DNA of 64,000 nt from Draconibacterium halophilum (GCF_010448835.1 NZ_CP048409.1:2178001-2242000); one strand, 5' to 3'; positions 40,469 through 49,901 are shown, counted from the stretch's first letter. The notes: generated by a model not told the origin, from the letters alone. Translations and numbers: made by a program.

Positions 40469-41092
40469 ATGAAAACTATCCCACTTGAATACGGCAAGTT
40501 CTATCACGTTTATAACCGCGGCATTAATGCTTGTAACCTGTTTCGCGAGAACGAGAATTATGAATATTTCCTGCATTTGTGCGATAAGTATATTTCACCG
40601 GTTGCCAATACGTATGCGTGGGTGTTAATGCGGAATCATTTTCATTTGCTGGTTCGGATAAAAACTACCCGGGAACTAAACCTTCAAGGTTTCGAAAACC
40701 TTGAAGGTTTGAAAGGAACAAACCGAACTTTTGTAAACCAACAATTTTCAAATCTTTTTAACGCCTACACCAAAGCCATAAACAAACGTTACCAACGCAC
40801 CGGAAGTTTGTTTGAGCACCCTTTCCGAAGAATTAAAATTGAATCGGATGCCCATCTGAAATATTTGGTGTACTACATCCACCATAATCCCATTCACCAT
40901 GATTTCTGTGAACATTACCTTGATTATCCGTGGAGTTCGTACCTGACAGTTATTTCACCTAAAACAACAAAACTAAGCAGGGCCGAAGTGCTAAAGTGGT
41001 TTACTGATAAGTCGAATTTTGAAAAATTTCATTCGCAGGAAGAAATTAAAAAGTTTGATGAATTAAAGATCAGTTGTCAGGGAGACCTTTAA
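40469..41092 (+). CDS. REP-associated tyrosine transposase (RAYT, Y1 HUH type)
   Basis: A 207-residue Y1-transposase-family protein: GKFYHVYNRGIN at the start, HUH motif in LMRNHFHLLVR, catalytic tyrosine region SNLFNAYTKAINKRYQRTGSLF, and YIHHNPIHH plus DYPWSSYL near the end. RAYT proteins cut and mobilise REP hairpins. Here a REP hairpin (40678-40710) lies in frame inside the gene and adds LNLQGFENLEGL, and the stop codon falls inside another REP (41083-41115). It sits between cas9 and cas1 with the same orientation and could be co-transcribed with them. Confidence 0.92.
   Translation: MKTIPLEYGKFYHVYNRGINACNLFRENENYEYFLHLCDKYISPVANTYAWVLMRNHFHLLVRIKTTRELNLQGFENLEGLKGTNRTFVNQQFSNLFNAYTKAINKRYQRTGSLFEHPFRRIKIESDAHLKYLVYYIHHNPIHHDFCEHYLDYPWSSYLTVISPKTTKLSRAEVLKWFTDKSNFEKFHSQEEIKKFDELKISCQGDL
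40678..40710. repeat. REP hairpin, copy 4, inside the RAYT gene
   Basis: AAACCTTCAAGGTTT and AAACCTTGAAGGTTT around a 3-nt loop. It is translated as part of the transposase between the HUH motif and the catalytic tyrosine. Confidence 0.85.
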
Positions 41093-41115
41093 GGTTTCTG
41101 AAACCTTAAAGGTCT
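41083..41115. repeat. REP hairpin, copy 5 (contains RAYT stop codon)
   Basis: AGACCTTTAAGGTTT and AAACCTTAAAGGTCT, 15-bp stem. The RAYT stop TAA (41090-41092) is formed by CCTTTAAGG, so the hairpin defines the protein's C-terminus. Confidence 0.85.
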
Positions 41116-41141
41116 GGAGGTAACCTAAAAAACCAATTATC

Positions 41142-42032
41142 ATGCTAAAACGTACACTATTTATTTCAAACCCCTACTACCTGTCGTTAAAAAACAGCCA
41201 ATTACAGGTAAGCGAGCGGGGAGGGATGGTACTAAAAACCGCTCCGGTTGAAGACATCGGCTTTCTGGTGCTCGACCATCCGCAAATCTCGTTTACCATG
41301 AAACTGGTGGAAGAACTAAGCGAAAATAATGTGGCAACCGTTTTTTGCGACAGCAAACACATGCCCTCATCGATGTTGTTGCCGCTTGATGCCCATCATA
41401 TTCAAAACGAATTGTTCAGGGCACAGATAGCCGCCTCGGAACCATTAAAAAAGAACCTCTGGAAACAAACTATTGAGGCCAAGGTGAAAAACCAGGGCAG
41501 GCTGCTCGATAAACTGGGGAAGAAAAGTGTGCAGCTTAAAAACATTGCAAAAGCAGTTAAAAGCGGCGACAGCGATAACCGCGAAGGTTTTGCCGCACGC
41601 ATTTACTGGATCGCCCTGCTGGGCAAAGATTTTATTCGCGACCGCTATGGCGAGCCACCCAATAATTTTCTGAATTACGGCTATATTCTGTTACGCTCTG
41701 CTGTAGCCCGGGCATTGGCCGGATCGGGACTGCTGGCCACTCTGGGCATTCACCACCGTAACCGTTACAATGCCTTTTGTCTGGCCGACGATATTATGGA
41801 ACCTTACCGCCCTTATGTAGATGAAATTGCTTTCGACCTGAACGAAAAATACCCCGGAACTTTTGGTTTGGAAAAAGAACATAAGGCCGAGCTACTTCAA
41901 TTAATGACAGTGGATGTTAATATTGGGGAGAACAAACGCCCGCTAATGATTGCTTTGCAGCAAACCACCGCCTCGCTGGCACGGTGTTTTGCCGGCGAAC
42001 AACGTAAAATATGTTACCCTGTTTTTGAATAA
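41142..42032 (+). CDS. cas1: CRISPR integrase Cas1 (type II-C)
   Basis: A 296-residue Cas1. Beta-domain at the start (RTLFISNPYYLSLKNSQLQV), then the helical catalytic domain with the metal-binding residues E148 (NREGFAAR), H204/H205 (GIHHRNRYN) and D217/E220 (LADDIMEPYRPYVDE). Together with Cas2 it inserts new spacers at the leader-proximal repeat. Separated from the RAYT gene by a REP hairpin and from cas2 by another. Confidence 0.98.
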   Translation: MLKRTLFISNPYYLSLKNSQLQVSERGGMVLKTAPVEDIGFLVLDHPQISFTMKLVEELSENNVATVFCDSKHMPSSMLLPLDAHHIQNELFRAQIAASEPLKKNLWKQTIEAKVKNQGRLLDKLGKKSVQLKNIAKAVKSGDSDNREGFAARIYWIALLGKDFIRDRYGEPPNNFLNYGYILLRSAVARALAGSGLLATLGIHHRNRYNAFCLADDIMEPYRPYVDEIAFDLNEKYPGTFGLEKEHKAELLQLMTVDVNIGENKRPLMIALQQTTASLARCFAGEQRKICYPVFE

Positions 42033-42041
42033 TTTTTTTAC

Positions 42042-42074
42042 AGACCTTGAAGGTTTCAAAAACCTTCAAGGTCT
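42042..42074. repeat. REP hairpin, copy 6 (inverted arm order)
   Basis: AGACCTTGAAGGTTT and AAACCTTCAAGGTCT: the arms are in reverse order compared with copies 1 and 8. It fills the cas1-cas2 spacer. Confidence 0.85.
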
Positions 42075-42088
42075 AAAATGCAATCACT

Positions 42089-42427
42089 ATGCATCGCATC
42101 CGCTTAAATGCCTATCATATTATGTGGTTATTTGTTTTTTTCGACCTCCCGGTTACTACCAAAAAGGAGCGCCGCCTGGCAAGCCGTTTTCGTAAAGACC
42201 TGATGAAAGACGGTTTTTCGATGATGCAGTTTTCGGTGTATAACCGCCATTGTGCCAGTAAAGAAAGTGCTGAAGTGCACATAAAACGGGTAAAAAGTTT
42301 CATCCCCGAGCACGGCCAGGTGAGCATACTTACGGTAACCGATAAACAATACGGAAACATTATAAACGTGTGGGGCAATAAATCGAGCCCCTTGCCCGAA
42401 GGCCCCAAACAACTCGAAATGTTTTAA
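42089..42427 (+). CDS. cas2: CRISPR-associated protein Cas2
   Basis: A 112-residue ferredoxin-fold protein: LFVFFDLPV with the conserved aspartate D19, then TTKKERRLASRFRKDLMKDG, FSMMQFSVYNRHC and the C-terminal tail QLEMF. Structural partner of Cas1 in spacer integration. ATGs at residues 1 and 12 are both usable; the first is kept because the second would cut into the first strand. It ends 12 nt before the REP hairpin at the edge of the CRISPR leader. Confidence 0.96.
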   Translation: MHRIRLNAYHIMWLFVFFDLPVTTKKERRLASRFRKDLMKDGFSMMQFSVYNRHCASKESAEVHIKRVKSFIPEHGQVSILTVTDKQYGNIINVWGNKSSPLPEGPKQLEMF

Positions 42428-42438
42428 CCGGCACGAAT

Positions 42439-42472
42439 AAACCTTCAAGGTTTCTGAAAACCTTGAAGGTTT
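42439..42472. repeat. REP hairpin, copy 7
   Basis: AAACCTTCAAGGTTT and AAACCTTGAAGGTTT around CTGA. Between cas2 and the CRISPR leader. Confidence 0.85.
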
Positions 42473-42647
42473 GACCGGAAAATGTTACATTCGTAAACCG
42501 TTCTTTGATATTTTGACGGAATATCAATTATACAACATAGAATAAAAAAAACAATACATCATTCCGCTTCCCTGCCGGAGAAAGGGCATAATCTACCTTG
42601 TAATTTTACCTGAAACACCAGTAAAAACAGGAGATACCCACCCCTTG
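42473..42647 (+). promoter_or_regulatory. CRISPR leader
   Basis: 175 bp between the last REP and the first repeat, AT-rich in its first half. It holds an 8-bp inverted repeat TTGATATT-TTGACGG-AATATCAA (42505-42527) that could bind a host factor or mark the integration site, and an A-rich tract (42542-42549). The direction is set by the degenerate repeat at the opposite end of the array. No fully matching -7 box was found. Confidence 0.65.
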
Positions 42648-45600
42648 GTTGTGGTTTGATGTAAAATTGAAACGATATTCAACTTGTTTTGTGAATACGA
42701 TTTCATGATGTTTGTTGTGGTTTGATGTAAAATTGAAACGATATTCAACTTATTAACTGAATGGCCCTACTGGTTTCCGGTTGTGGTTTGATGTAAAATT
42801 GAAACGATATTCAACAGAAACTATAACACTCGACCACGGCAAAGAGTTGTGGTTTGATGTAAAATTGAAACGATATTCAACCAGGTCGTTAAAGCGGCCT
42901 CCTTCAGCGGTGTTGTGGTTTGATGTAAAATTGAAACGATATTCAACTGCTGCTCCTTTTTGGGCTCATTGTCAACGGTTGTGGTTTGATGTAAAATTGA
43001 AACGATATTCAACCATCGAAAACACTGCCACCTATTGAATTAGTTGTGGTTTGATGTAAAATTGAAACGATATTCAACCGATGTCTGAAGCACGAAGTAT
43101 CTGGTAATGTTGTGGTTTGATGTAAAATTGAAACGATATTCAACGGATCCGGAGAAAGCCAAACGTTACGGCAAGTTGTGGTTTGATGTAAAATTGAAAC
43201 GATATTCAACGCTCCTTTTACGCATCCAGTCGTGGTAAAAGTTGTGGTTTGATGTAAAATTGAAACGATATTCAACATAAAACAAATGTGTATACCACAC
43301 CGCACAGTTGTGGTTTGATGTAAAATTGAAACGATATTCAACAAAGTAACTTTGAAAGTGAAAGATGCAATGGTTGTGGTTTGATGTAAAATTGAAACGA
43401 TATTCAACAAGGCATAATAAATGGCTATTGGCCGATCGGTTGTGGTTTGATGTAAAATTGAAACGATATTCAACATTCATGAGTTATAGCTGCTGTTCGT
43501 AATAGTTGTGGTTTGATGTAAAATTGAAACGATATTCAACTTTACGCATGCATCAAAAAGCGCTCGACCGGTTGTGGTTTGATGTAAAATTGAAACGATA
43601 TTCAACTTTCTTTTGTTCTGAAACAGTAGCTTCAAGGTTGTGGTTTGATGTAAAATTGAAACGATATTCAACATTCATGAGTTATAGCTGCTGTTCGTAA
43701 TAGTTGTGGTTTGATGTAAAATTGAAACGATATTCAACTTTACGCATGCATCAAAAAGCGCTCGACCGGTTGTGGTTTGATGTAAAATTGAAACGATATT
43801 CAACTTTCTTTTGTTCTGAAACAGTAGCTTCAAGGTTGTGGTTTGATGTAAAATTGAAACGATATTCAACGAAAAAGTAACAGACAGTTACACCATTTCG
43901 GTTGTGGTTTGATGTAAAATTGAAACGATATTCAACCATAATACAATATTACCACAGGGGGCAGGGTTGTGGTTTGATGTAAAATTGAAACGATATTCAA
44001 CGCGGCGCAAGGATGGGAGTATGTTACTGTAGTTGTGGTTTGATGTAAAATTGAAACGATATTCAACTTACACGAAATTGGAGAAACAACCATTAAGGTT
44101 GTGGTTTGATGTAAAATTGAAACGATATTCAACATCATTTATTTCAATCTTAGAGGCTGCTTTGTTGTGGTTTGATGTAAAATTGAAACGATATTCAACA
44201 TAACAAATTTACACTTGTCCTATAATTGAGTTGTGGTTTGATGTAAAATTGAAACGATATTCAACGGTAAAGCGGAAAGCCTCAAAATCTCCGTAGTTGT
44301 GGTTTGATGTAAAATTGAAACGATATTCAACTAAAATATGGTGTTGGTGAAGATCCCATCAGTTGTGGTTTGATGTAAAATTGAAACGATATTCAACATT
44401 ACCTTCTCAACAGATCCACACAGACAAGTTGTGGTTTGATGTAAAATTGAAACGATATTCAACAAAACAATTCACAACAACTACTCAGGCAGGGTTGTGG
44501 TTTGATGTAAAATTGAAACGATATTCAACACTACTAAAGCACCCCATTTCATTTTCATGGTTGTGGTTTGATGTAAAATTGAAACGATATTCAACAATAC
44601 TGTTTAAAGGATTGGATGATCCGGAGTTGTGGTTTGATGTAAAATTGAAACGATATTCAACTGGTTTATCTACTTCAATCAATGCGCCCTGGTTGTGGTT
44701 TGATGTAAAATTGAAACGATATTCAACTGAACTGATTTTATTGTTTGAAAGACCCAAGTTGTGGTTTGATGTAAAATTGAAACGATATTCAACTCCAAAC
44801 CATAAATTGAATAACTTGAACCAGTTGTGGTTTGATGTAAAATTGAAACGATATTCAACAATAAGATTTGTGCTGATGGAAGATGAGTGTTGTGGTTTGA
44901 TGTAAAATTGAAACGATATTCAACGGTTAGGATTCACACCGTCAGAACCGTCGCGTTGTGGTTTGATGTAAAATTGAAACGATATTCAACACTTTACGTA
45001 TTACTAACAGCTTTTCACGGGTTGTGGTTTGATGTAAAATTGAAACGATATTCAACTTCAAAAAGTCTACAGGTACACAGCAGGGTGTTGTGGTTTGATG
45101 TAAAATTGAAACGATATTCAACTCACGCAGTTGGATTGCAGAAATACCGAGGGTTGTGGTTTGATGTAAAATTGAAACGATATTCAACACTAATTACAGA
45201 ACTAAATTTTTATGTCATGGTTGTGGTTTGATGTAAAATTGAAACGATATTCAACAAACTTCAAGAGATACCTTATTCGGAGAAGGTTGTGGTTTGATGT
45301 AAAATTGAAACGATATTCAACTTGCAATCGAATTTAAAAGGCATTGCAACGGTTGTGGTTTGATGTAAAATTGAAACGATATTCAACCTGTAAATTTGTT
45401 TGGTCGCTACATTAAAGTTGTGGTTTGATGTAAAATTGAAACGATATTCAACAACGACCCCACTTGGCGCGAGGCTATCGAGGTTGTGGTTTGATGTAAA
45501 ATTGAAACGATATTCAACACCTAAATGGTGAGCAAAACCTTCAGCGTAGTTGTGGTTTGATGTAAAATTGAAACGATATTCAACACGATGTCGCTTTAAG

Positions 45601-46898
45601 TTCGTAACAGTATGGTTGTGGTTTGATGTAAAATTGAAACGATATTCAACCATCGTGCGGTTTTGGAGGAGAATGTCAAGGTTGTGGTTTGATGTAAAAT
45701 TGAAACGATATTCAACCTAGAAAAATTGTTATCAATTGAAGGAAGGTTGTGGTTTGATGTAAAATTGAAACGATATTCAACGAATGGCTGGTGTTGTCGC
45801 GTCCAAAATAGGTTGTGGTTTGATGTAAAATTGAAACGATATTCAACTTAGTACGGTTCTCCATGCTCCTGCTGCTGGTTGTGGTTTGATGTAAAATTGA
45901 AACGATATTCAACTCTAAAAACAGCGGGTCGGCCATTAGTTTAGTTGTGGTTTGATGTAAAATTGAAACGATATTCAACCAAACACATAAAAGAGGTTTG
46001 CAGGCTGGTGTTGTGGTTTGATGTAAAATTGAAACGATATTCAACCGAATTTGCGGAAGCAAACACCCCGGACCGTTGTGGTTTGATGTAAAATTGAAAC
46101 GATATTCAACCCATTGCTGGTCGTTGCTTTTTTCTGCCATGTTGTGGTTTGATGTAAAATTGAAACGATATTCAACTGTTAGAAGTAGTGAATCAAGCAA
46201 TGCACTGTTGTGGTTTGATGTAAAATTGAAACGATATTCAACGAAATGGAATTTGTAATTGTGCCAAACACGTTGTGGTTTGATGTAAAATTGAAACGAT
46301 ATTCAACCTAAAAGCAATCATATTAAAAGGAGGTGTGGTTGTGGTTTGATGTAAAATTGAAACGATATTCAACAAGATTGAGAAAAGGTGATAATGTAAC
46401 ACGTTGTGGTTTGATGTAAAATTGAAACGATATTCAACTCTTTCCTGATTTGGGCATTTGCCAATACCGTTGTGGTTTGATGTAAAATTGAAACGATATT
46501 CAACGTACCATCAGATTCCAAAGAAACCCAATCAGTTGTGGTTTGATGTAAAATTGAAACGATATTCAACAAGTAACTTTGAAAGTGAAAGATGCACTGG
46601 TTGTGGTTTGATGTAAAATTGAAACGATATTCAACACACCGGCGAATTAATTAACCCGAAGTAAGTTGTGGTTTGATGTAAAATTGAAACGATATTCAAC
46701 AAAGGCGCGGAAGTCGCCCACACCATCGAGGTTGTGGTTTGATGTAAAATTGAAACGATATTCAACAAATCTGAAAACTTTGAGTATACCTTTAAGGTTG
46801 TGGTTTGATGTAAAATTGAAACGATATTCAACCCACAGAACCCGTTGTTGTTTGTCTTACAGGTTGTGGTTTGATGTAAAATTGAAACGATATTTATT
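42648..46898 (+). CRISPR. CRISPR array, 65 repeats and 64 spacers
   Basis: Repeat of 36 bp, beginning GTTGTGGTTTGATG and ending ACGATATTCAAC, with GTTG/CAAC ends. Counted starts run from 42648 to 46863 with 66-bp steps (ten steps of 65, one of 67), so spacers are 29-31 bp, mostly 30. All repeats look identical except the last (46863), which keeps about 32 bases and then diverges. Spacers 13-15 are repeated exactly as 16-18, and spacers 11 and 60 are nearly identical. Repeat orientation fits the tracrRNA anti-repeat. No spacer was noticed to match other parts of the window. Confidence 0.99.
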
Positions 46899-46903
46899 TA
46901 TTC

Positions 46904-46943
46904 AGACCTTCAAGGTTTCTAAAACCTTGAAGGTCTTTTTTTT
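46904..46943 (+). terminator. REP hairpin copy 8 acting as array terminator
   Basis: AGACCTTCAAGGTTT and AAACCTTGAAGGTCT around a short loop, followed by a T8 run. It starts only a few bases after the decayed last repeat, so it both borders and probably terminates the pre-crRNA. Confidence 0.75.
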
Positions 46944-47086
46944 GAATTAATACTCCATTTGAAAATAGATCAAGCTTCAAATTGTAATAATGACATAAAA
47001 CATCCCGATGTGATGATAATCTGTTTATATTTGGCGGCAATAAAAATTCTGGTTGTTTTTCTACACTACAAATTTTAAATCATTTT

Positions 47087-47938
47087 ATGAAGCCTTGTTA
47101 TTTGTCCTTTCTGGTGATTCTTATGTTATTTATTGGTGGTAATGCTAAGGCCGAAAATGCCGATTCGCTTTATGTTGCAATGCATTACAACGAGTCGGAA
47201 TACTTTATAGAAATGCGCGACGGCGTAAAGTTATTTACAGTGGTTTATACGCCAAAAGACGAGTCGAAATCGTACCCGATGTTGATGAATCGTACGTGTT
47301 ACAACGTTGACGGGACACGCCATAACAAACTCCGGGCGCCATCCGCCTACCTGATTCGAGGTGGATATATTTTGGTTTACCAGGATGTGCGTGGCCGTTA
47401 CATGTCGGGAGGTACTTTTGATAACATGCGCCCCAACATTCCGGGTAACGATGTGAAAAACAAAAAAGATATCGATGAAAGCTCGGATACTTATGATACA
47501 ATCGATTGGCTCATAAAGAATATTAAAGGCAATAACGGCAAGGTAGGGATTTACGGAATTTCATATCCCGGACATTACAGTGCTGCCGCTTTGCTTGATG
47601 CGCACCCGGCCTTAAAAGCTTCCTCGCCACAGGCACCAATTTCTGATTTCTTTTTCGACGATTTCCATCACCAGGGAGCATTTCTGCAATCGTACATGGC
47701 CGCATTTCCGGTGTTTGGTTACCAGAAAGATTCGTTAACCAATAAAACATGGTACACTGATAAAATGATGCGCTTGTATAAAGATCGTCCGGCAAATGGT
47801 TATGAATTTAATCTGGCGCTGGGACCTTTAAAAAATATTACTAAAAAATATCATTACGATAATTTCTTTTGGAACCAGGTGTGGAGCATCCCAACTACGA
47901 TGAATTTTGGCAGAAACGTTCTATTCTTCCACATCTAA
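47087..47938 (+). CDS. CocE/NonD-type hydrolase, N-terminal fragment (frameshifted)
   Basis: A 283-codon frame with signal peptide (ending GGNAKA) and the first part of an X-Pro dipeptidyl-peptidase / alpha-amino-acid ester hydrolase alpha-beta fold: MRDGVKLFTVVYTP, YQDVRGRYMSGG and the nucleophile S159 in YGISYPGH. After FFWNQV the frame runs into 17 unrelated residues and a stop. Adding one base near 47883 restores the reading to EHPNYDEFWQ. The gene is therefore broken by one missing base or the sequence has an error there. Confidence 0.7.
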   Translation: MKPCYLSFLVILMLFIGGNAKAENADSLYVAMHYNESEYFIEMRDGVKLFTVVYTPKDESKSYPMLMNRTCYNVDGTRHNKLRAPSAYLIRGGYILVYQDVRGRYMSGGTFDNMRPNIPGNDVKNKKDIDESSDTYDTIDWLIKNIKGNNGKVGIYGISYPGHYSAAALLDAHPALKASSPQAPISDFFFDDFHHQGAFLQSYMAAFPVFGYQKDSLTNKTWYTDKMMRLYKDRPANGYEFNLALGPLKNITKKYHYDNFFWNQVWSIPTTMNFGRNVLFFHI

Positions 47939-48990
47939 AAGATATTAAACCTGCAGTGCTTACTGTTGGCGGCTGGTTTGATGCCGAGGATTTGTTTGGG
48001 CCGATAAACATTTATAAAACCATTCAGCATAATGATCCGGATGCAAAAAGTACCATTGTTATGGGGCCGTGGACACACGGTGGCTGGTCGCGCGAACGCG
48101 GAAAACAAACTGTGAATCATATTTACTTTGGCGACAGTATTTCTACTTTCTTTCAGCTTGAAATGGAAAAAGCCTTTTTCGATTATTACCTGAAAGATGA
48201 AGGGAAAATGACTTTACCGGAAGCCTACATGTTTGATACCGGATTAAAGGAGTGGAAGAAATACGATGAATGGCCACCAAAAGATGTTGAAACCACGAGT
48301 TTTTCCTTTGGTAAAAATGGCAAACTATTGATGAATACTGCTACCACGGCAGATGCAGAATTTAGCTATGTCAGCGATCCGGCCAAACCGGTGCCGTATC
48401 GCTCGGAAATTGAAGGATTAACATTTACGCCGAGAAATTTTATTACCGACGATCAACGCCATGCTTCTTACCGCCCCGATGTGCTGGCGTTTAAAACCGA
48501 TGTGTTGGAAGAAGATGTTACTATTGCCGGCGAAATTCTGGCGCAGCTGGTAGTTTCAATGACGGGTACTGATGCCGATTTTGTAGTAAAACTGATTGAT
48601 GTTTATCCGGATGATCATCCAAATTACGAGCACAATCCAAAAAATATAAAAATGGGTGGCTACCAACAGTTGGTGCGTCACGAAGTTTTCCGTGGCCGTT
48701 TCCGCGACAGCTATTCCGAGCCAAAGCCATTTGAGCCCGGAGTGCCAACCAACGTAACTGTTCCGCTTCAGGATGTGCTGCATACTTTTAAAAAAGGCCA
48801 TCGTATTATGATTCAGATTCACAGTACCTGGTTTCCGTATATCGACCGCAATCCGCAAAAATATGTCGATAATATTTACAAAGCCGATGAAGACGATTTT
48901 ATCAAGTCCGAAATTACTATTCACGGCATGTCAACCGTAAAAGCTGGCGGTGATTTGCCTACTGTTGAATTGATAAGGAAGAAAGACTGA
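47869..48990 (+). CDS. CocE/NonD-type hydrolase, C-terminal fragment (frameshifted)
   Basis: The rest of the hydrolase in another frame. It carries the remaining catalytic residues, the aspartate in GGWFDAEDLFGP and the histidine in MGPWTHGGW, and the C-terminal jelly-roll domain (about 150-373; VLEEDVTIAGEILAQLVVSM, GHRIMIQIHSTWFP). The real junction is close to the GVEHPNYDEFW stretch, so coding start for this half is about 47884. The nucleophile is in the other fragment, so neither half can be active alone. The restored protein would have about 635 residues, normal for the family. Confidence 0.7.
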   Translation: MEPGVEHPNYDEFWQKRSILPHLKDIKPAVLTVGGWFDAEDLFGPINIYKTIQHNDPDAKSTIVMGPWTHGGWSRERGKQTVNHIYFGDSISTFFQLEMEKAFFDYYLKDEGKMTLPEAYMFDTGLKEWKKYDEWPPKDVETTSFSFGKNGKLLMNTATTADAEFSYVSDPAKPVPYRSEIEGLTFTPRNFITDDQRHASYRPDVLAFKTDVLEEDVTIAGEILAQLVVSMTGTDADFVVKLIDVYPDDHPNYEHNPKNIKMGGYQQLVRHEVFRGRFRDSYSEPKPFEPGVPTNVTVPLQDVLHTFKKGHRIMIQIHSTWFPYIDRNPQKYVDNIYKADEDDFIKSEITIHGMSTVKAGGDLPTVELIRKKD

Positions 48991-49122
48991 GGGATTGAAG
49001 TGTGCAATGTGTGAATGCTTTATTGCAGGAAGGCTTTTATGATTGAGCTGCGTTTTTAATTGGAATAGAGGCAATTTAAAACTTTGCCTATTGCGTTATT
49101 GCCAATTGAACTTGCTGACTTT

Positions 49123-49695
49123 CTATTTCCCTTTTCGCCAACGCCACGTAGCTGTTCGCACAGGGAAAACACCCTCGTTAACAAACTTTACATCTTCTAC
49201 CGAATAAAATGCTTTCGGGTTGGTCGATTGAACGATGTGCTCCACTTTGTTGATCTCAGAGCGTTTGATGATGCTGTAAATAATACTCACATTTTCGTTT
49301 GTTCCATTGGCCTCATGGTGCGTAATTCCGTATCCGGCTTCGCCCAGTTTTTTTATCAGTTTACCGGCTTTTTTGCGGGTAATAATCTGTATTTTAACAA
49401 TTCCAACAGCCAGCTTTTCTTCAACACGTAAGCCTACATAATTACCCATTCCGAAACCTGCAGCAAAAGCAATATAGCAAACCCAGTTATCAAGGTTTTG
49501 GAATATCTTAGAAACGGCAACCAACCAAATAAGCATTTCAAAAAAACCAAGAAATGGCGCCCAGAATTTATGTCCTTTCGAGACCATAACAATTCGGGTG
49601 GTTCCGATAGTAACATCTGCCACACGCGATATGAAAATAAGTCCTGGCAATAAAACGTAAGTAAAAAGTGTGCTGTCGTAAAAGCTTGCTTCCAT
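49123..49695 (-). CDS. UPF0316 / DUF2179 membrane protein
   Basis: A 190-residue protein with three membrane spans (about 10-30, 45-65, 70-90) and a cytoplasmic DUF2179-like domain (about 100-175) with IIYSIIKRSEINKVEHIVQ and NPKAFYSVEDVKFVNEGVF. The opening RVADVTIGTTRIVMVSKGHK is characteristic of UPF0316 (DUF5698 plus DUF2179). Its function is not known; DUF2179-type domains are ligand-sensing in other proteins. It lies alone between convergent CocE and prfC. Confidence 0.9.
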   Translation of the reverse strand: MEASFYDSTLFTYVLLPGLIFISRVADVTIGTTRIVMVSKGHKFWAPFLGFFEMLIWLVAVSKIFQNLDNWVCYIAFAAGFGMGNYVGLRVEEKLAVGIVKIQIITRKKAGKLIKKLGEAGYGITHHEANGTNENVSIIYSIIKRSEINKVEHIVQSTNPKAFYSVEDVKFVNEGVFPVRTATWRWRKGK

Positions 49696-49760
49696 AAGGT
49701 AAATGTATCAATTCTTTTGTCATTTTAAAGAAACAGTGACTGACAAATCTTATTTCCAAA

Positions 49761-49800
49761 GGTGGAGATTTCTCTCCGTCACTTGACGGATCGAAATGAC
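49761..49800. repeat. interspersed palindromic repeat
   Basis: GAGATTTCTCTCCGTCACTT then GACGGATCGAAATGAC; stem TCCGTC-ACTT-GACGGA. This type (GTCATTTCGA ... GAGAAATCTC) is scattered in Bacteroidetes genomes between genes. Confidence 0.55.
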
Positions 49801-49901
49801 ACTTCCTCTTCGTTTTTGCTCCCGATGTTTCAATCGGGATTTCGACCATCAGGCTGTTCTCAACTTTTGCCTTTTTACTTTTTACTTTTTCCTTGGCTGC
49901 T

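Noticed and set aside
42781..46950. Long open frames on both strands within the CRISPR array (products with repeated WFDVKLKRYST or LNIVSILHQTTT)
   Set aside because: The 66-bp period is 22 codons, so the same frame stays open through the repeats. They are not genes.
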